DNA of 64,000 bases, from contig JAQJVL010000664.1 of NCBI GenBank assembly GCA_035578905.1, positions 310,001 through 374,000 of the forward strand, given 5' to 3'. The position numbers and the translations under genes were made by a program. Positions 1 to 11,229 of this stretch are shown in pieces. The notes under the pieces are model-generated. The model had not been told where the DNA came from. It saw nothing but the letters and a program-made list of their open reading frames with translations, and ran no database searches. This stretch comes from Stictocephala bisonia. Its lineage: Eukaryota; Arthropoda; Insecta; Hemiptera; Membracidae. The stretch's first letter is position 1. Every line of letters starts with the position of its first letter.

Positions 1-140
1 GTTTATTATTATTAAACAGGCAATCCTTATTATTAGTGCGCGGCCCAATTTTGATAATTAGACAGAAAATTGTTATGGAAAAGGGTTATTAATTATTAAA
101 CAGGGCCATTTTTTATTTAACCGGGCCATTAAATTAATTA
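1..140. repeat. Edge of short GCCC/TTAATTA tandem array
   Basis: Repeated GGCC or GGGCCA words alternate with TTAATTATTAAACAGG-like words. This is the reverse complement of the array at 27,690-28,025. The window therefore opens inside a tandem array, and the inverted repeat described below probably runs past the left edge. Doubled bases here (for example ACCGGGCC against GGCCCGTT) suggest homopolymer error even in this arm. Confidence 0.6.
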
Positions 141-1220
141 CGTGATGATATATAAAAACGTTCCGAAAACTCTGCGTTTATAATTAAATGTTCTTAATTT
201 ATTTATTTAGAAATGACATGTAATCTGTTTTGTACTCAAATTTCAGCTATAAATTACTCTAGAACACATTTCTGTCAGAGTCATTGGCAATTACCCTAAG
301 TAAGCATAGATTATTGGATTAACTAAAACCATTTTCGAGGCATTAGAAGAAGGTGCATGTATTTATGCCAAACATCAGTAGGTGACAGTTCCCACACCAG
401 AAAATGCAACAATAAGCCATTATGAGAGTACAATAAAATCACTCTATACTTTTTGGTTCTTATTCTAACTAACCTTGTGTCGTAAATTTTGTATTTTTAC
501 AAAATTCTCTGTTCTATGTGCTTTTTTATTTTAGACATTTCACCTACAAATTCTTCTTTTAAAGGATATTCAAATTCACAAAAAAAATACGATAACTTCC
601 TTATTTTCACAATGATGGTAGTACATTAGAAAGTATTTCACTTAAAATAATATTTTTAGAAAGTACACTTTTAAAAAAAATTATAAATATTTCGTGAATG
701 TAAATTTGTTAATAACTCATTGTAATTTATGACTCTCAGTTTCTAGTTATATCATAAGGCATAGGTAATAATTCATGGTTAATTACGTATGTGTGATTTT
801 TTTACTATTCCACATTTTTTAGAGATTTTTCCTGAGGGAGAAAACCTGTTAAAGGTGTGCAATCTTTGAGTTGGTGAATCCCCGTAAACAATTTACATTC
901 TATGCTCCAGTTGCCTCATCATTACATTATTACATAACTGCAAAGGAGTCAGCAGAGTTGTTTCAATTTGATTAGCTTTATAACCATAAGAGCAATGTTT
1001 AATGCACGAGCAGCACTGTGGTTTAGTGTTTGTCGGAAAAAATATTATTTTTACGTTGTTCGTAAGAGCATACATGTAATGAGGATAGTTAAAACGGTTT
1101 GAAATGGCGTGATTAGAGAAAGTTGAAACGTATCAATCGTTCTGTCTGAAAATAAAACTAATTAAAGATATATGTGATGCATTTATTATTGATAACTCTT
1201 AATTTATTCATTTATTTAAA
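141..1220. other. AT-rich non-coding DNA
   Basis: No coding frame of note, no array and no RNA gene are seen. A 60-codon open frame on the minus strand near 893-1,075 has no recognisable motif and is expected by chance in AT-rich sequence. Confidence 0.5.
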
Positions 1221-1730
1221 TAAGGGCCGACCATGACAAACTCATACCTACTTGTTGTTATAGGGCGGCCTTATTGTGGCCTGCAATGGTCGTGTTGTGT
1301 CTGGCCGCCTTGCTGCTCTCTGGCACCACCTGCTTTATGTGGCCCAGTCCATGAGGAACTCATACCTACTTGATATTACCAGGGCGGCATTATTGTGAGA
1401 CCAGTGGTGGCTTGGTTGTCTATCGATGTCCTTTAGAATTATTACTCTACTCAATTATCAATGGTTTTAAACGTGAGGTAACTCATTTCTTTTTCTTGGT
1501 AAAGGATAGCCATGCTGGGGAACTGTGGTCGTCTGATATGTTTCTGGCCGCACTCGGTGCACCCCTAGCATCATGCCTACTTCTACACAAACCTCAGTAG
1601 CTCAATCCTTTATGTAGGTTGCTACAGGGTAGCCATGCTTTGGACATGTGGTGGCCGCGTTGTGTCTGGCCTGCCGTGGTACCCAGGCACCTGCCAGATA
1701 CAGCCCAGACGCCCCCCCCCCCACCCCCTT
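1221..1730. repeat. Degenerate GC-richer repeat block (about 118-bp spacing)
   Basis: The words CTCATACCTACTTG and AGGGCGGC recur 118 bases apart (about 1,241 and 1,359). A word close to GTGTTGTGTCTGGCC occurs near 1,290 and 1,655. The block is visibly richer in G+C than its flanks and ends in a C run at about 1,711-1,722. It has a lower-quality reverse-complement copy at about 26,020-26,590. An open frame of 76 codons lies inside but shows no known motif. Confidence 0.5.
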
Positions 1731-4700
1731 ATGGAGAATGGACCCGGTAAAGGTGTTGGGACATTGTCAGTTCCGTAAGCTGTTGTCTTCAGTTAAGTCG
1801 TATTATACATAATATGGCAATCTCAGCTCTATAGCTTATAAAATGACTCCTGTTCACTCGTTAATTATCTTTACCATCATACTATTTATATTATGTGTAT
1901 TCAAGAGTTGAAGGTTACTTATGTAACAACATTCTAGCGCAAGTGAAAACTATTGCTTTATTTCCATTATTTTCCCGTCTATTTCCTCTATGATGTATTT
2001 CTTTATCTAGCTTTTAGAGTTAGTGCAGTTTGAAGGTTTTTAATTGCTAAATAATTGTATTAGTTGAAGTACTTAGTTTGATATAGACCCTACTGAATGA
2101 TATTTCCAAAGAAAGATGGGTTTTTCAATTAATTAGATCAGTTTATCATTTTTGGTTAAGTTGAACCTGGTAAAGGGTAGGAGCGTTAAATTATCCCAGT
2201 TATATTTATTACTACTGTTTTTAGATTCAATATTTTTTTAATAAATTTACGTATCATTGAATAGTAGATACACGCGTTGTCACTTACTCATATTCATGAA
2301 ACACACCATAATCAATGGTTTTACGTTTCCTTTATTAATTTTTCTTGAAGAACTTTATTTTTTTAAGAAAGTAACTCTATAATTATTATCTCATTTGGAA
2401 CACCTAGTTACAAAGCACAGTTTTAACGACAGTACAACTTGGACTTTTAACGAATCTTCTATGCAAATTGTTGATGTGATATATTACCTTGGGCTTATTC
2501 CTAGTGTTAGATATTACCTTACTGTATCTGAGTTGTATGTTTGGATATTACTATATTTAAGTGGTTGTTGTACTCACGTTTTTAATGGTGTACTCAAACG
2601 GCTTTGTTGTGAAATCAACCATACATAAAGCCATCTATGTAAAGTTTTCCTCTTAAACCAACACACGGATGAAATATATTGTAATATTTTCGTTTTTCTT
2701 ATATTGAAGCATTAAAAACAGCCTTTATGTTCAGGGTTCTTAACTACAAAAATGCTAAATATAAACCAATGTAAACCATTTCACACATCACTTTACATGT
2801 ATTAAAGCCCTGAGTATTTTGGCACAAATTGACTTTTAAATGTCCGTTTCAAATTGCGGCCAAAAATATATAAATATAATTTTTTTTGTATCGCTAAATG
2901 CACAGATCGTACTGATCATAAAACAAAAACAATCCAAAGTATTAAATAAATTTCCCTTAAAATGTTACCCAGTATGGTCCATTTTTACTATTTTTTTCAT
3001 TTGGAATTATTTATCGATCTTGAAAATAAAAAAATAAAAAAATCTTAAATAGCAGTATCAGGATTGTGGCGTATCAAATAAAGTAGCGTAACCAGATGGA
3101 AAAGTGTTACATTCAAACATTAGGTATATTGTATAATAAATATATAGTCGTTAAAAAAATCTTTAGATTTGTTGTTTGTAAAGAAATTACATCCTTAAAT
3201 TTCTCTAAATTGGTACTTTTTACTTAGTCTAGAGTCATAATAAATTATTATGCAATTGAAAATTTAAATTATTGATTCCTCTTTATTATTTAATGATTTA
3301 TAATAAATAATAATCAGGCAAGACAACAGAATGTATTTATAACAGATTTTTTTAATAAAGCGTTATCATATGTTTTATTTTATAAACTATTTTACTGCTG
3401 GGATGTTTGCAAAAATACCAGCCCAATTTATATTTTTTATTTAAACTTTTTATTAGATCCTCACACATGTTTGTTTTTAGGGTATAAATCGTATAGCATA
3501 TGCGCTCGTAGGTTAAATAATCACCTACAAGGCGATTGAAACACCTTAACAGTAAGACACCCGGTATTATCAAGAGTTACAAATATAATTGGTGTGTTAT
3601 TATATGTACTTAGTGACAATATATAACATATTAATATTACTCAAAGTCTGTGAAATAATACGTCAAGAGGTTAATCATTATTTAATTATACCACTGATGA
3701 CTTAACTAAGTACGTACAGTGAACATGGTGTTGTTATTGCGCCTTTCTACAAACATGAAAACTACTTAGTACTTAAAATATCATATTTTCTACCATTGTG
3801 TTGAATGGAAGTAACATTTTGATTAGCAGTTTATAAAGTACAATGGTTTTAGGTTACTTAAAACTGGCTTAATGAACGGAGTTTTATTTACATATAACTA
3901 GACACTTATCAGCTAAAGCCCAGTCATTAGGTGTCCCTTAATACTGTAGTTTTAAAGAATATAGTTTCAACAAACCCAAATTACATTTAAAAATTTGAAT
4001 AAGTTAGTTATTCAAAATGTATACTACGCTATTCTTTAAAGTTCGAATGTATTACCTTGTAGGCCAATTTTAATAGAACATCACTATTTACCTTTACTTT
4101 GTTCAATTGCTATCAGTACAATTTCAGACATGAAAGATCACTTTATTATTTGTATGAAAATCCCTTCTGGTCATTTACTAAATCCTTAGTGGTTAGTTGG
4201 TATTTTTATCTACGATAGTTTTATTGGTTACATTGTTTTGTGTTACTGTTTGATTCGAAAATGATGTCCGGGTAAGGAGGGGCTACACTCTCGCCGACAA
4301 TCTTTATTACATTTGACAACTTTGTTTGAGGTCAAGTGGATAGAAAACGTACAATAGTTGTATGAAAAAGTGATTTAAAGAATACTTAAATTCTTTTAAA
4401 AGATTTCTCCTTCTTCTGTTTGTCTATACTGTCAATTGTGAATGAATGAGCTCACTTATCCTTCTTGACGATGTCACCGCCAATCTATCTTCTGTTAAAA
4501 TGAGTGTGTTTTGTATGTGTCCGGTCCTAATTTTCTTAAATATCCCTCAAAATACTTTCCATCTTCTTTACCTTTAATGTTCCATCAATCGTTCCACCTA
4601 AGATATTTTAAAATGGTACAGGAATAGCCTACTGTTCAAAAAGCATATTGTAAAACGGAAACGTTCCTTTAAGAAAAAATAAGTTTTATCATGGATAACT

Positions 4701-5200
4701 GAATGGCGGTTCCTAATAAAATATAATGAAATACTTTTAACGTACTTTCACTTTGGGCTGTTCCTAATATACATATTACCGATTTTCCAACCTGTAACGA
4801 GATCAACTTTATGGAAAGTTTGTTTAATAGCCTAACTTCCTGGCTGTGCATTTGAACGTTTAAGTTACGAACCAGTGAGCCCCACATTTTACCAATTAAT
4901 TGATGTCTTATATCTGATTTCGCCTTGATACCATGGGTAACATTTTATTTCATAGTAAAAATATATACTCATTTAAACTTTTCTCATTATGAAGAATTTG
5001 TCTGCATCATTAAGGGAGACTGAATATAAATATAAGTTTTAAAACCAGATATGATGAACATCTCCCAAGTAGCTCTTACTTAACTACTCTACATGTCTCG
5101 AACACCTAATACAAGATAAACCACTTATTTTCCACGATAAAAGATTTGGGTGTGTTATACATTTATTAGAAAGGGTGAAAATTTTATATTTTTATATGTA
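1731..5200. other. AT-rich non-coding DNA
   Basis: About 3.5 kb of AT-rich sequence. Open frames are all under 80 codons, start at random positions and carry no motif that I recognise. No splice-site/exon pattern, tRNA or array is evident. Confidence 0.5.
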
Positions 5201-5212
5201 AAAATATACATA

Positions 5213-5260
5213 TATATTTTTATATGTAATACATCTAACTGTATTACATATAAAAATATA
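5213..5260. repeat. Perfect 20-bp-stem AT-rich hairpin
   Basis: The stem TATATTTTTATATGTAATAC (5,213-5,232) is followed by the loop ATCTAACT and its exact reverse complement (5,241-5,260). A degraded copy is present in the right arm near 22,390-22,460. Confidence 0.85.
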
Positions 5261-5519
5261 CAATAAAAAATCCCATAGTTTTTTTTGTAATAGCAAATAA
5301 ATTTTATATCCAACACTTTTTATCATCAACCAACAGTAATATACTTTAATTAATGTAACTTTCTAAAATAGTTGTGAACAAAAACTTTTATGTAGAGAAT
5401 ATAAAAAGGGAAATTGTCCTTTTTTTACTGTTTCCAATGAATGGTGGTTTTGTCTCGTTTGCTGGTAAAATGTGGAGTTAACTTATTTTTAAGCTAATTT
5501 TTCATTTAATTTGATTGTT

Positions 5520-5835
5520 AGTTGATCAAAAGCACTTGTATATTTACTTGGGGACACCCATACTCGCGTTTACCGTGGCATCCCAATTGTCACTCGCTGC
5601 ATCGTGATTCAACTCGGGCTGCAGACCTTGCGCTTGGAACTCTACCTTTAAGACCTTTGAGAAACTCGGAGAGTGGCCTCGTGAGGGAGCTCGGTCTACA
5701 GCCTAGCCAAGATGTTCTGCTAGTGGGCCTGTTGTATGGAATCTCGACGGTGGGTGAAAGTTCAGCCTGCGGCTCAACCAAAACACTCTGCTACAGTCCT
5801 ATTTCTAGTTATCGGCCATGTACGCATTCATGAGA
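5520..5835. other. GC-richer block, unrecognised
   Basis: About 300 bases of markedly higher G+C than its surroundings. It is open for 103 codons on the plus strand and 63 on the minus, but neither translation shows a family motif. It may be part of an old repeat. The right-arm copy lies at about 21,830-22,120. Confidence 0.3.
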
Positions 5836-5871
5836 AAAATCAGCCAAATAAAAAAAATAAAAAAATAAAAA

Positions 5872-6115
5872 TACCTCTTGTACGTGACTGGGTGGGTGAG
5901 TAGGGTCTACTACCACTGTTAAGCCTGTATCGGGGTGGTCGGGTGAGTCAATAATACCACGGTACGGGTATGGGTGGGCGGGTGGGGTCAATTCCACTGT
6001 ACGTGTAATGGGTGCGGGTGGTTCCAATACTACTGGACGTGTATGGGTGGGCGAGTGGGTCAATACCATGTACGTGTATGGGTGGACGGGTTGAGTCAAT
6101 ACCACTGTACATGTA
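5872..6115. repeat. Minisatellite of ~40-45-bp units with G-rich core
   Basis: Tandem degenerate units of the form GTACGTGTATGGGTGGGC followed by GGGTCAATACCACT. At least five units are visible. One unit contains a perfect four-tract G-quadruplex motif, GGGTGGGCGGGTGGGG, at 5,972-5,987. Related arrays occur at 11,230-11,580, 15,420-16,060, 21,560-21,810 (right-arm copy) and 38,650-39,460. The 112- and 91-codon minus-strand open frames across this array are translations of the repeat and not genes. Confidence 0.8.
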
Positions 6116-6457
6116 AGTAAATATGTGTCGGAGGGTGTTGTACTCAATATGTGTAATTTTCAACCCTTCAACCATCCAAATATAATAATGCCTCACCAAT
6201 TCGTCTACCAAGGTGTTTAGCAAGTTTTATAAAAGGGGTCTGATATCTTATTACATTAGAAATCACCTATTACCGTACAGTTTACACGGCGTGGGGACTA
6301 GGTCGCTGAGGTAGGTGTGCGTGGTTCACCCGATAAATTGGTTGGGTTAGCGTAGTTGGTTCAATCCAGCTTCTTGTGCTCTATAGGGTGGGCCAGTTTC
6401 AATCCCAATCAGAGTCAATACATTTTTAGAAGGATCAGCTGATAACTACCGGCTGTT

Positions 6458-6499
6458 CATTTGTCATTGGGCTATTAATTAATAGCCCAATGACAAATG
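6458..6499. repeat. Perfect 42-bp palindrome
   Basis: Two 21-base half sites meet with no spacer; the left half ends in TTGTCATTGGGCTATTAA and the right half is its exact reverse complement. The flanks extend the symmetry imperfectly (GCCGG, then CTGT with a few extra bases). The right-arm copy is at 21,212-21,254 with one altered site. The half site shares the GGGCTATTAATT word with the array at the window edge. Confidence 0.9.
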
Positions 6500-7607
6500 T
6501 AGACAGTCCGGCTGGATTATGTGTATTCCTCCAGGATTTTTAACTATTATTACCATAAATTTTGGTTTTCGGGGCAGTGGAGCCCTTTACATAGTCTTTC
6601 CTAAAATCTGATGGTAAGTTAGTGTTTAAGAGTAGAATATCATTATTTTGATACCCCACTTTGGTGTATTAGTTGTAAACTCCTTAATTTTGGTTTTGGA
6701 GCTTTTTATTTGTTGGGAAGGGCTGACTCCACAAACGTTGTCTCTTCCAAGATGTAACGGTAAAATAACATTTATGAAATATTGCATTTAATGATAAAAT
6801 ACATGAACTTAAAGACTATTATTTAATTGTTATTTATGTGTGTATATGGCAGTAAAAACTGCTCAAACTTTTTTTAATAAAAACTTTTTCAGTAACCTTT
6901 TGTTAGTTTTGGGAACACTAAGAGGTTTTTTTTTGTGAAATCTTGTAAATTGTGTACCAATAGAATCAACTGGGACTTTTCTCTTATAAAAACACAGTAT
7001 AAATTTCCCATATTATAAAACAAAGCGTTAATAGTTTATGTAATTCCAAAGTAAAATGTTAACTAGTACGTAATAAGTTATGTTTTTTCATTCCAGAAAT
7101 TGGAAAAGGGATGGAAACGGCTCCAGTTGCCGGGGGTGTATGGCCGTGGCTTTTAGCTCTGCCTCTCCACATCCAACTTCTCTAAAGTAGGCCTACTTGC
7201 CACTACTTCATATTCCTTGGTGTTTGTTGCAAAGATTATATAATTAAATTTAGCACAAAATATCTTTTATTCGACATGATATTTCCAAATATTTTAAATA
7301 TATACAATTTTAGTTTAAGAAAGTATACTGTAGTGTAATATATAGTGACATATATGATTATATATACAAAAAATCATTTTAGAATACAAAAATAAGGTAA
7401 TTGTAAAACTAAAGAATTAATAAAAATACGTGTCTGAATTATTAATTTAAATGAATATAAATCTTTGAAATACGTCATCAAGTTATACCTCATCGAGTTA
7501 TTATGAGTTTGAAATGAGCTTTAATTAAAAGTACATGTTTGAATGTCACGTTGAAAAATACATATTACATTAATCAACGTATCTTCAATCGACGTTTCTG
7601 ATTTCTT
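6500..7607. other. AT-rich non-coding DNA
   Basis: No open frame above 60 codons and no recognised repeat. A short GC-richer patch at about 7,105-7,190 has no assignable content. Confidence 0.5.
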
Positions 7608-7860
7608 GTACTGTAGTATCTTACATACTTAAGTACTGTAGTATCCTACATACTTAAGTACTGTAGTATCCTACATATACTTAAGTACAGTAGTATCCTA
7701 CATATACTTAAGTAAAGTAGTATCCTACATATACTTAAGTACTGTAGTATCCTACATATACTTAAGTACTGTAGTATCCTACATATACTTAAGTACAGTA
7801 GTATCTTACATATACTTAAGTAATGTAGTATCCTGCATATACTTAAGTATTATTAGTTTT
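7608..7860. repeat. 25-27-bp tandem array
   Basis: Nine or so head-to-tail units of TACTTAAGTACTGTAGTATC plus CTACATA. The first units lack a TA dinucleotide, giving 25 bases instead of 27. Units differ by single substitutions (ACTG, ACAG, AAAG, AATG). There is no unique spacer between units, so this is a minisatellite. The degraded right-arm copy is at about 19,775-20,030. Confidence 0.9.
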
Positions 7861-8258
7861 ATCATCAGGAATTGCAAAAATGTCATAAGGGTAATATTTC
7901 TTAAAATTCCATTTTTAATTTTTAGTTGATTATTATGCAACAGGTCTTCCTATTTCAAACTTCATATCACTTATCAGTCTATCTTAATGGTAATTTGTTG
8001 AAAATAAATAATTTTTAAATGTATGTAAATGTGATATTTGTAAGTTTTTGAGTACCTCAGCTGCAGTCACCTATCAAATAGTGCATTGGTATTTGTATGT
8101 GTGTAAGCATCTGTTCAACGTTTATTATTTATGTATGGTTTATCTGGTTAGTTGGCTAACATGTTTGATGTTATTTCTCTATTCGCCCACCAGACATGAG
8201 TGATATCGGACAGTTTCTTGTTTATTTACGTTTTACGTCTCATTAGTATATTTGTGTA

Positions 8259-8810
8259 TTGCTGTATAACTGTGAACTCACTATTAGTGTTTATTTGTTA
8301 CAAAATGGGTATACACAAAAAATAGGAATTCGTAGTCGGTCTTTCAAGAAAAGGAAAGGTTTTGGACAACCAAAGGTGCTAACAGAAGACGATCTACAGA
8401 ACAATGAAATAACACCTAGACCTAAATCTAGCATTCTTACTTCTTTTAGCTTAACAATGTAGGTGGAAGGTAATTTTTATTATTATATCAGTAAGAATGA
8501 AGCTTTAGAATATGACATAATTGACTTGGACTTATTGTTGGAATCTCTTCTTGATGTTTATGTTTGCAAAACTGCTACCATAACTTGTCATTTAAAAAAA
8601 TCACAAATTGAAGGACTAGCAAACAAGCTATTTATTGCAATAACTGTAACGTAGTTGAGAACAGTTTTGAAAATTGTCCCTCAATTTAAACACACACAGG
8701 GAATAAGATAGATAAATTATATGACATAAAATTGAGGTCAGTTCATGGCCTTCGGTCTATTAGGAAAGGCTATTACTGCTGGTCAGAATCTATGTAAATA
8801 ACGACCTCAA
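8259..8810 (+). pseudogene. Relic of arthropod Mutator-domain (MULE-type) transposon protein
   Basis: An open frame begins MLYNCELT and, after a basic stretch (RSRSFKKRKGFGQPK), reaches an in-frame TAG at 8,460-8,462. The same frame then resumes with a segment containing DIIDLDLLLESLLDVYVC and GLANKLFIAI, and ends at 8,652. After a frameshift, another frame reads YDIKLRSVHGLRSIRKG (about 8,720-8,775). The order basic N-terminus, DLDLL...C segment, GLA segment and LR-V-R-I-KG segment is what I know from Mutator-like transposase-domain proteins widespread in arthropod genomes. The element is dead: one nonsense codon and at least one frameshift, with no catalytic part seen. A worse copy lies in the right arm (about 18,715-19,320). 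Family assignment is from memory of the motif pattern. Confidence 0.55.
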
Positions 8811-8867
8811 TTCAGTAGTGATGGAAACCAAATTTCTAAATCCAAATTTCTCGCTAGGGTGTGCTAG

Positions 8868-9315
8868 TTAGGTGCCAGATTGACACCTTTGCTGCAGGGC
8901 CTTTCTTCTGTCCACGGGTTTGATCCTGAGACCCTTGTTACTTTCTTTGGGCATATTTTCAGACTAAAGGACTTTCCGGAATCGGAGGAAATGTCTCTTC
9001 TTCACCTGATCGTTCCCTTCTGTCGGAGCAGCCATTCTGAAAGGCTTTCCGCAGTGCTGGCCGGACAGGGGATTTTGAGTGATTTTTCACAGGGAGGCTC
9101 TCACCCTTTTTATTCCAGCTAGATTACGTGAACACTTAACTTTCAATAAATTTTACAGACCTCAGCAGCATGGCGAGAATTTAGCACCTTTTGTTGTGGT
9201 TATTCGGGAGGTGATTCGGGAGCTGCGGCTAACCTAGTCTGTAATCCTTGACGGCCTCAATTCCCAAAAAATATCTCGCCTGTTATTTTCTGTCCGCCCG
9301 TTAGCCTCCCGAGAC
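8868..9315 (+). pseudogene. LTR-retrotransposon gag capsid-like fragment
   Basis: The translation from 8,880 contains FDPETLVTFFGHIFRLKDF and HLIVPFCR, followed after a frameshift near 9,090 by FIPARLREHLTFNKFYRPQQ and, further on, a GLNSQKISRLLFSVRPLASRD segment. This order (helical F-x-x-LxxFxxxLxRL, PFCR, FIPxRLRExL, YRPQ, then GL-RLxF-RP) matches gag capsid proteins of Ty3/Gypsy-like elements in arthropods. Two frameshifts break it. The gene appears to continue at 9,834 after a 518-bp insertion, ending in the zinc-knuckle fragment below. No LTR or pol was found next to it. The right-arm copy is at about 18,100-18,700. Confidence 0.55.
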
Positions 9316-9844
9316 CTAGATCAATACCATTGTACGTGTGTGGGGTGCTCAATCTGTATTATATAAAGTAGGGTTTTACCTTATATATTTTCCCACTACA
9401 GTTAAGTAATTTCGTCTTCTATTTCTTGCTATTTCTGCTCGTCACAATCAACGCAGCAACTCACTATGAAGTATGGTGAGTTACTGGCTACGTACACTGT
9501 GCCGAGCAGTGCTGCAACTTTGTAGAACTTGGTCTTACAGTATTTCCAAATGTTTTGTGACATCATATGTTGGTCCACTCCCAGACCAAGCACTTCAAAG
9601 AGTGGTCAAGATTTCCCTTAGCCCACAATAAAATGCATTAAAAACCGTAACAGATTACATTTTTACTAGATTAAACTCAAAACCCAAGACAAATTGACTT
9701 TTTATAGATTTTTAAAAAGTGTTTGACTTGGTCAATCATGAAATTCTTCTCAATAAAATAGAGTCAGAGGAGTGGCTTTAAAATGGTTTAAAAGCTTCAT
9801 CACAGAAAGGAAACAACAAGTAAAAATTAATAACCTCCCGAGAC
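9305..9844 (+). mobile_element. Insertion with LINE reverse-transcriptase fragment, flanked by 11-bp direct repeats
   Basis: CCTCCCGAGAC occurs at 9,305-9,315 and again at 9,834-9,844, as expected for a target-site duplication. Between them, bases 9,676-9,830 encode in two frames a non-LTR reverse-transcriptase stretch: FIDF (stop) KVFDLVNHEILLNKIE, then RGVALKWFKSFITERKQ. The first is the palm motif A neighbourhood of RVT_1 polymerases. The gag capsid reading stops at the left repeat and a gag-like linker resumes after the right one, which supports insertion into gag. The 5' 350 bases of the insert include a scrap of the GTACGTGTGTGGGGTG minisatellite. Confidence 0.5.
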
Positions 9845-10133
9845 ATCACATCGTAGAGCGTCCAGTTCTCTGATAGGCTGTGGGAGGTCCGTTTAAATGA
9901 TGCCGTCTAGTTCGCCTCGCGGAACAGTGGATCCCCATGTTTGTTTTTGCTGTGGGAAATTGGGGCACATCCAACGCCTCTATAGAAAGAACTGTCAGAG
10001 GGAGCCACAAAACGGGAAGAGAAGGGCGTTGCTTCCCATACAACTCTCCTTATTACTCGTTTGCATGTTGCCTCTGAAGGAAGGTCTTACAGGACTGAAC
10101 CTCTCTATCGGCGTAGTACATGTAATCGACTAG
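9845..10133 (+). pseudogene. Gag zinc-knuckle fragment with last cysteine lost
   Basis: A 78-codon open frame from 9,897 contains CFCCGKLGHIQRLY, which fits the retroelement zinc knuckle C-x2-C-x4-H-x4-C except that tyrosine replaces the final cysteine. Position and strand fit the C-terminal part of the gag relic that begins at 8,868. The first two cysteines and the histidine are intact. After the knuckle the frame runs through basic sequence to a stop at about 10,133. The right-arm copy at 17,300-17,560 is frameshifted. Confidence 0.55.
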
Positions 10134-10136
10134 AGC

Positions 10137-10700
10137 AGAAATCAAGATATTAACTTATGTAGCCCCCACGATGAACGTAGGTAGTCCTTGTGTTTAACTT
10201 TGATTAGAACTCATCATCGACTGAGGTAGCTCTTGTGATCATGTAGGTTTCCCCGTGATTTACTTGGTAAACTGTGATTAACTTGGATCGACTCCATGAT
10301 CAAATTATGTAGCGTTCATGATACATCACGGACCAGCCATGAAGCCAGGCATCCCTTCAAGGAACCAGGACAGTGCTCTACGTAAGGTTATGTAGTAGAG
10401 AGGACTGTCTAGTTACAACCTCGTCTTATAAAATAAAAACCTTTTTCCTTTCATTTTATTTCGATTCATTTCACGGAAAGAATGTGTCTTCCCTCTTCAT
10501 TAATAAATTTGGTAGAAACCTAATCTACTTGGGTAGCAAATGATATCAACTTAGCTACCAACCGTGTACAAATTTGATAGCATTTGTGATCAGTTTGGAC
10601 AGAAATCAGCTTGGGTTGACATCTGGGATCATCTTGGGTAGCCTTCATGCTTACACCGAAAGGGGGATTGGGGGTAATGCCATAACGAGTAAAGTGAGTT
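10137..10700. repeat. Degenerate minisatellite with TTGGGTAGC / GTGATCAACTT words
   Basis: Irregularly spaced (about 30-45 bp) words such as GTAGCCCCCACGATGA, CTTGTGATCATGTAGG, TTGGGTAGCAAATGAT and TTGGGTAGCCTTCATG recur. The right-arm copy is at about 16,720-17,280 and a related array is at 39,880-40,210. No gene is visible; the 68-codon minus-strand frame is a translation of the repeat. Confidence 0.5.
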
Positions 10701-10814
10701 TCTACCATAATGCCGTATAAGGACAATTATTTACACAATTATTATTTAAAATGATAAAACACCACAATTAATCCAATAATAAAACAAACTGGAATATACT
10801 TTGATGATTGAATA

Positions 10815-10905
10815 GAAATACGTTCTTTTAAAAGGAGTTAATAATGAATCAATTACCAACTCTTCAAAGAATTAACGCCTGAGAGATATGTTTTCTTCTA
10901 AATTG
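10815..10905 (-). repeat. ~94-bp segment present three times in the window
   Basis: In reverse complement this reads ATATCTCTCAGGCGTTAA through CTCCTTTTAAAAGAA. It matches the right-arm counterpart (16,468-16,562) as expected, and also a third copy at 28,063-28,156, immediately next to the GC-rich island. Confidence 0.75.
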
Positions 10906-11229
10906 ATCATATCTTGTATTGGGAGGCTTTGAGGATGTTCTTAAACTACTGTACTGCTGTATACTTAGCAGTAAGACTTTTTTTCCAACCCACAAACAAC
11001 AACATTAACTTATTTCTTAGGAAGAATCCTCCCTGAACACAAAGTTGAGTCATCGTTGAGGATGTCACCGTACAACTTAAAGAAGTTCGGTAGTAGAACT
11101 GAATTTGATAAACCCCTTATTTACATGGTTTTTCAATTGGCCTAGGTAATTTGATTTATTGTAATAAATATATTGCTCTATTAAAAATTGTTCGTAATAA
11201 TTAACATAAAGTTATTGATCCTCAATGTT

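Noticed and set aside
7608..7860. CRISPR-like regular array
   Set aside because: Units are directly abutting with no unique spacers, in a eukaryote-type context; it is a minisatellite.
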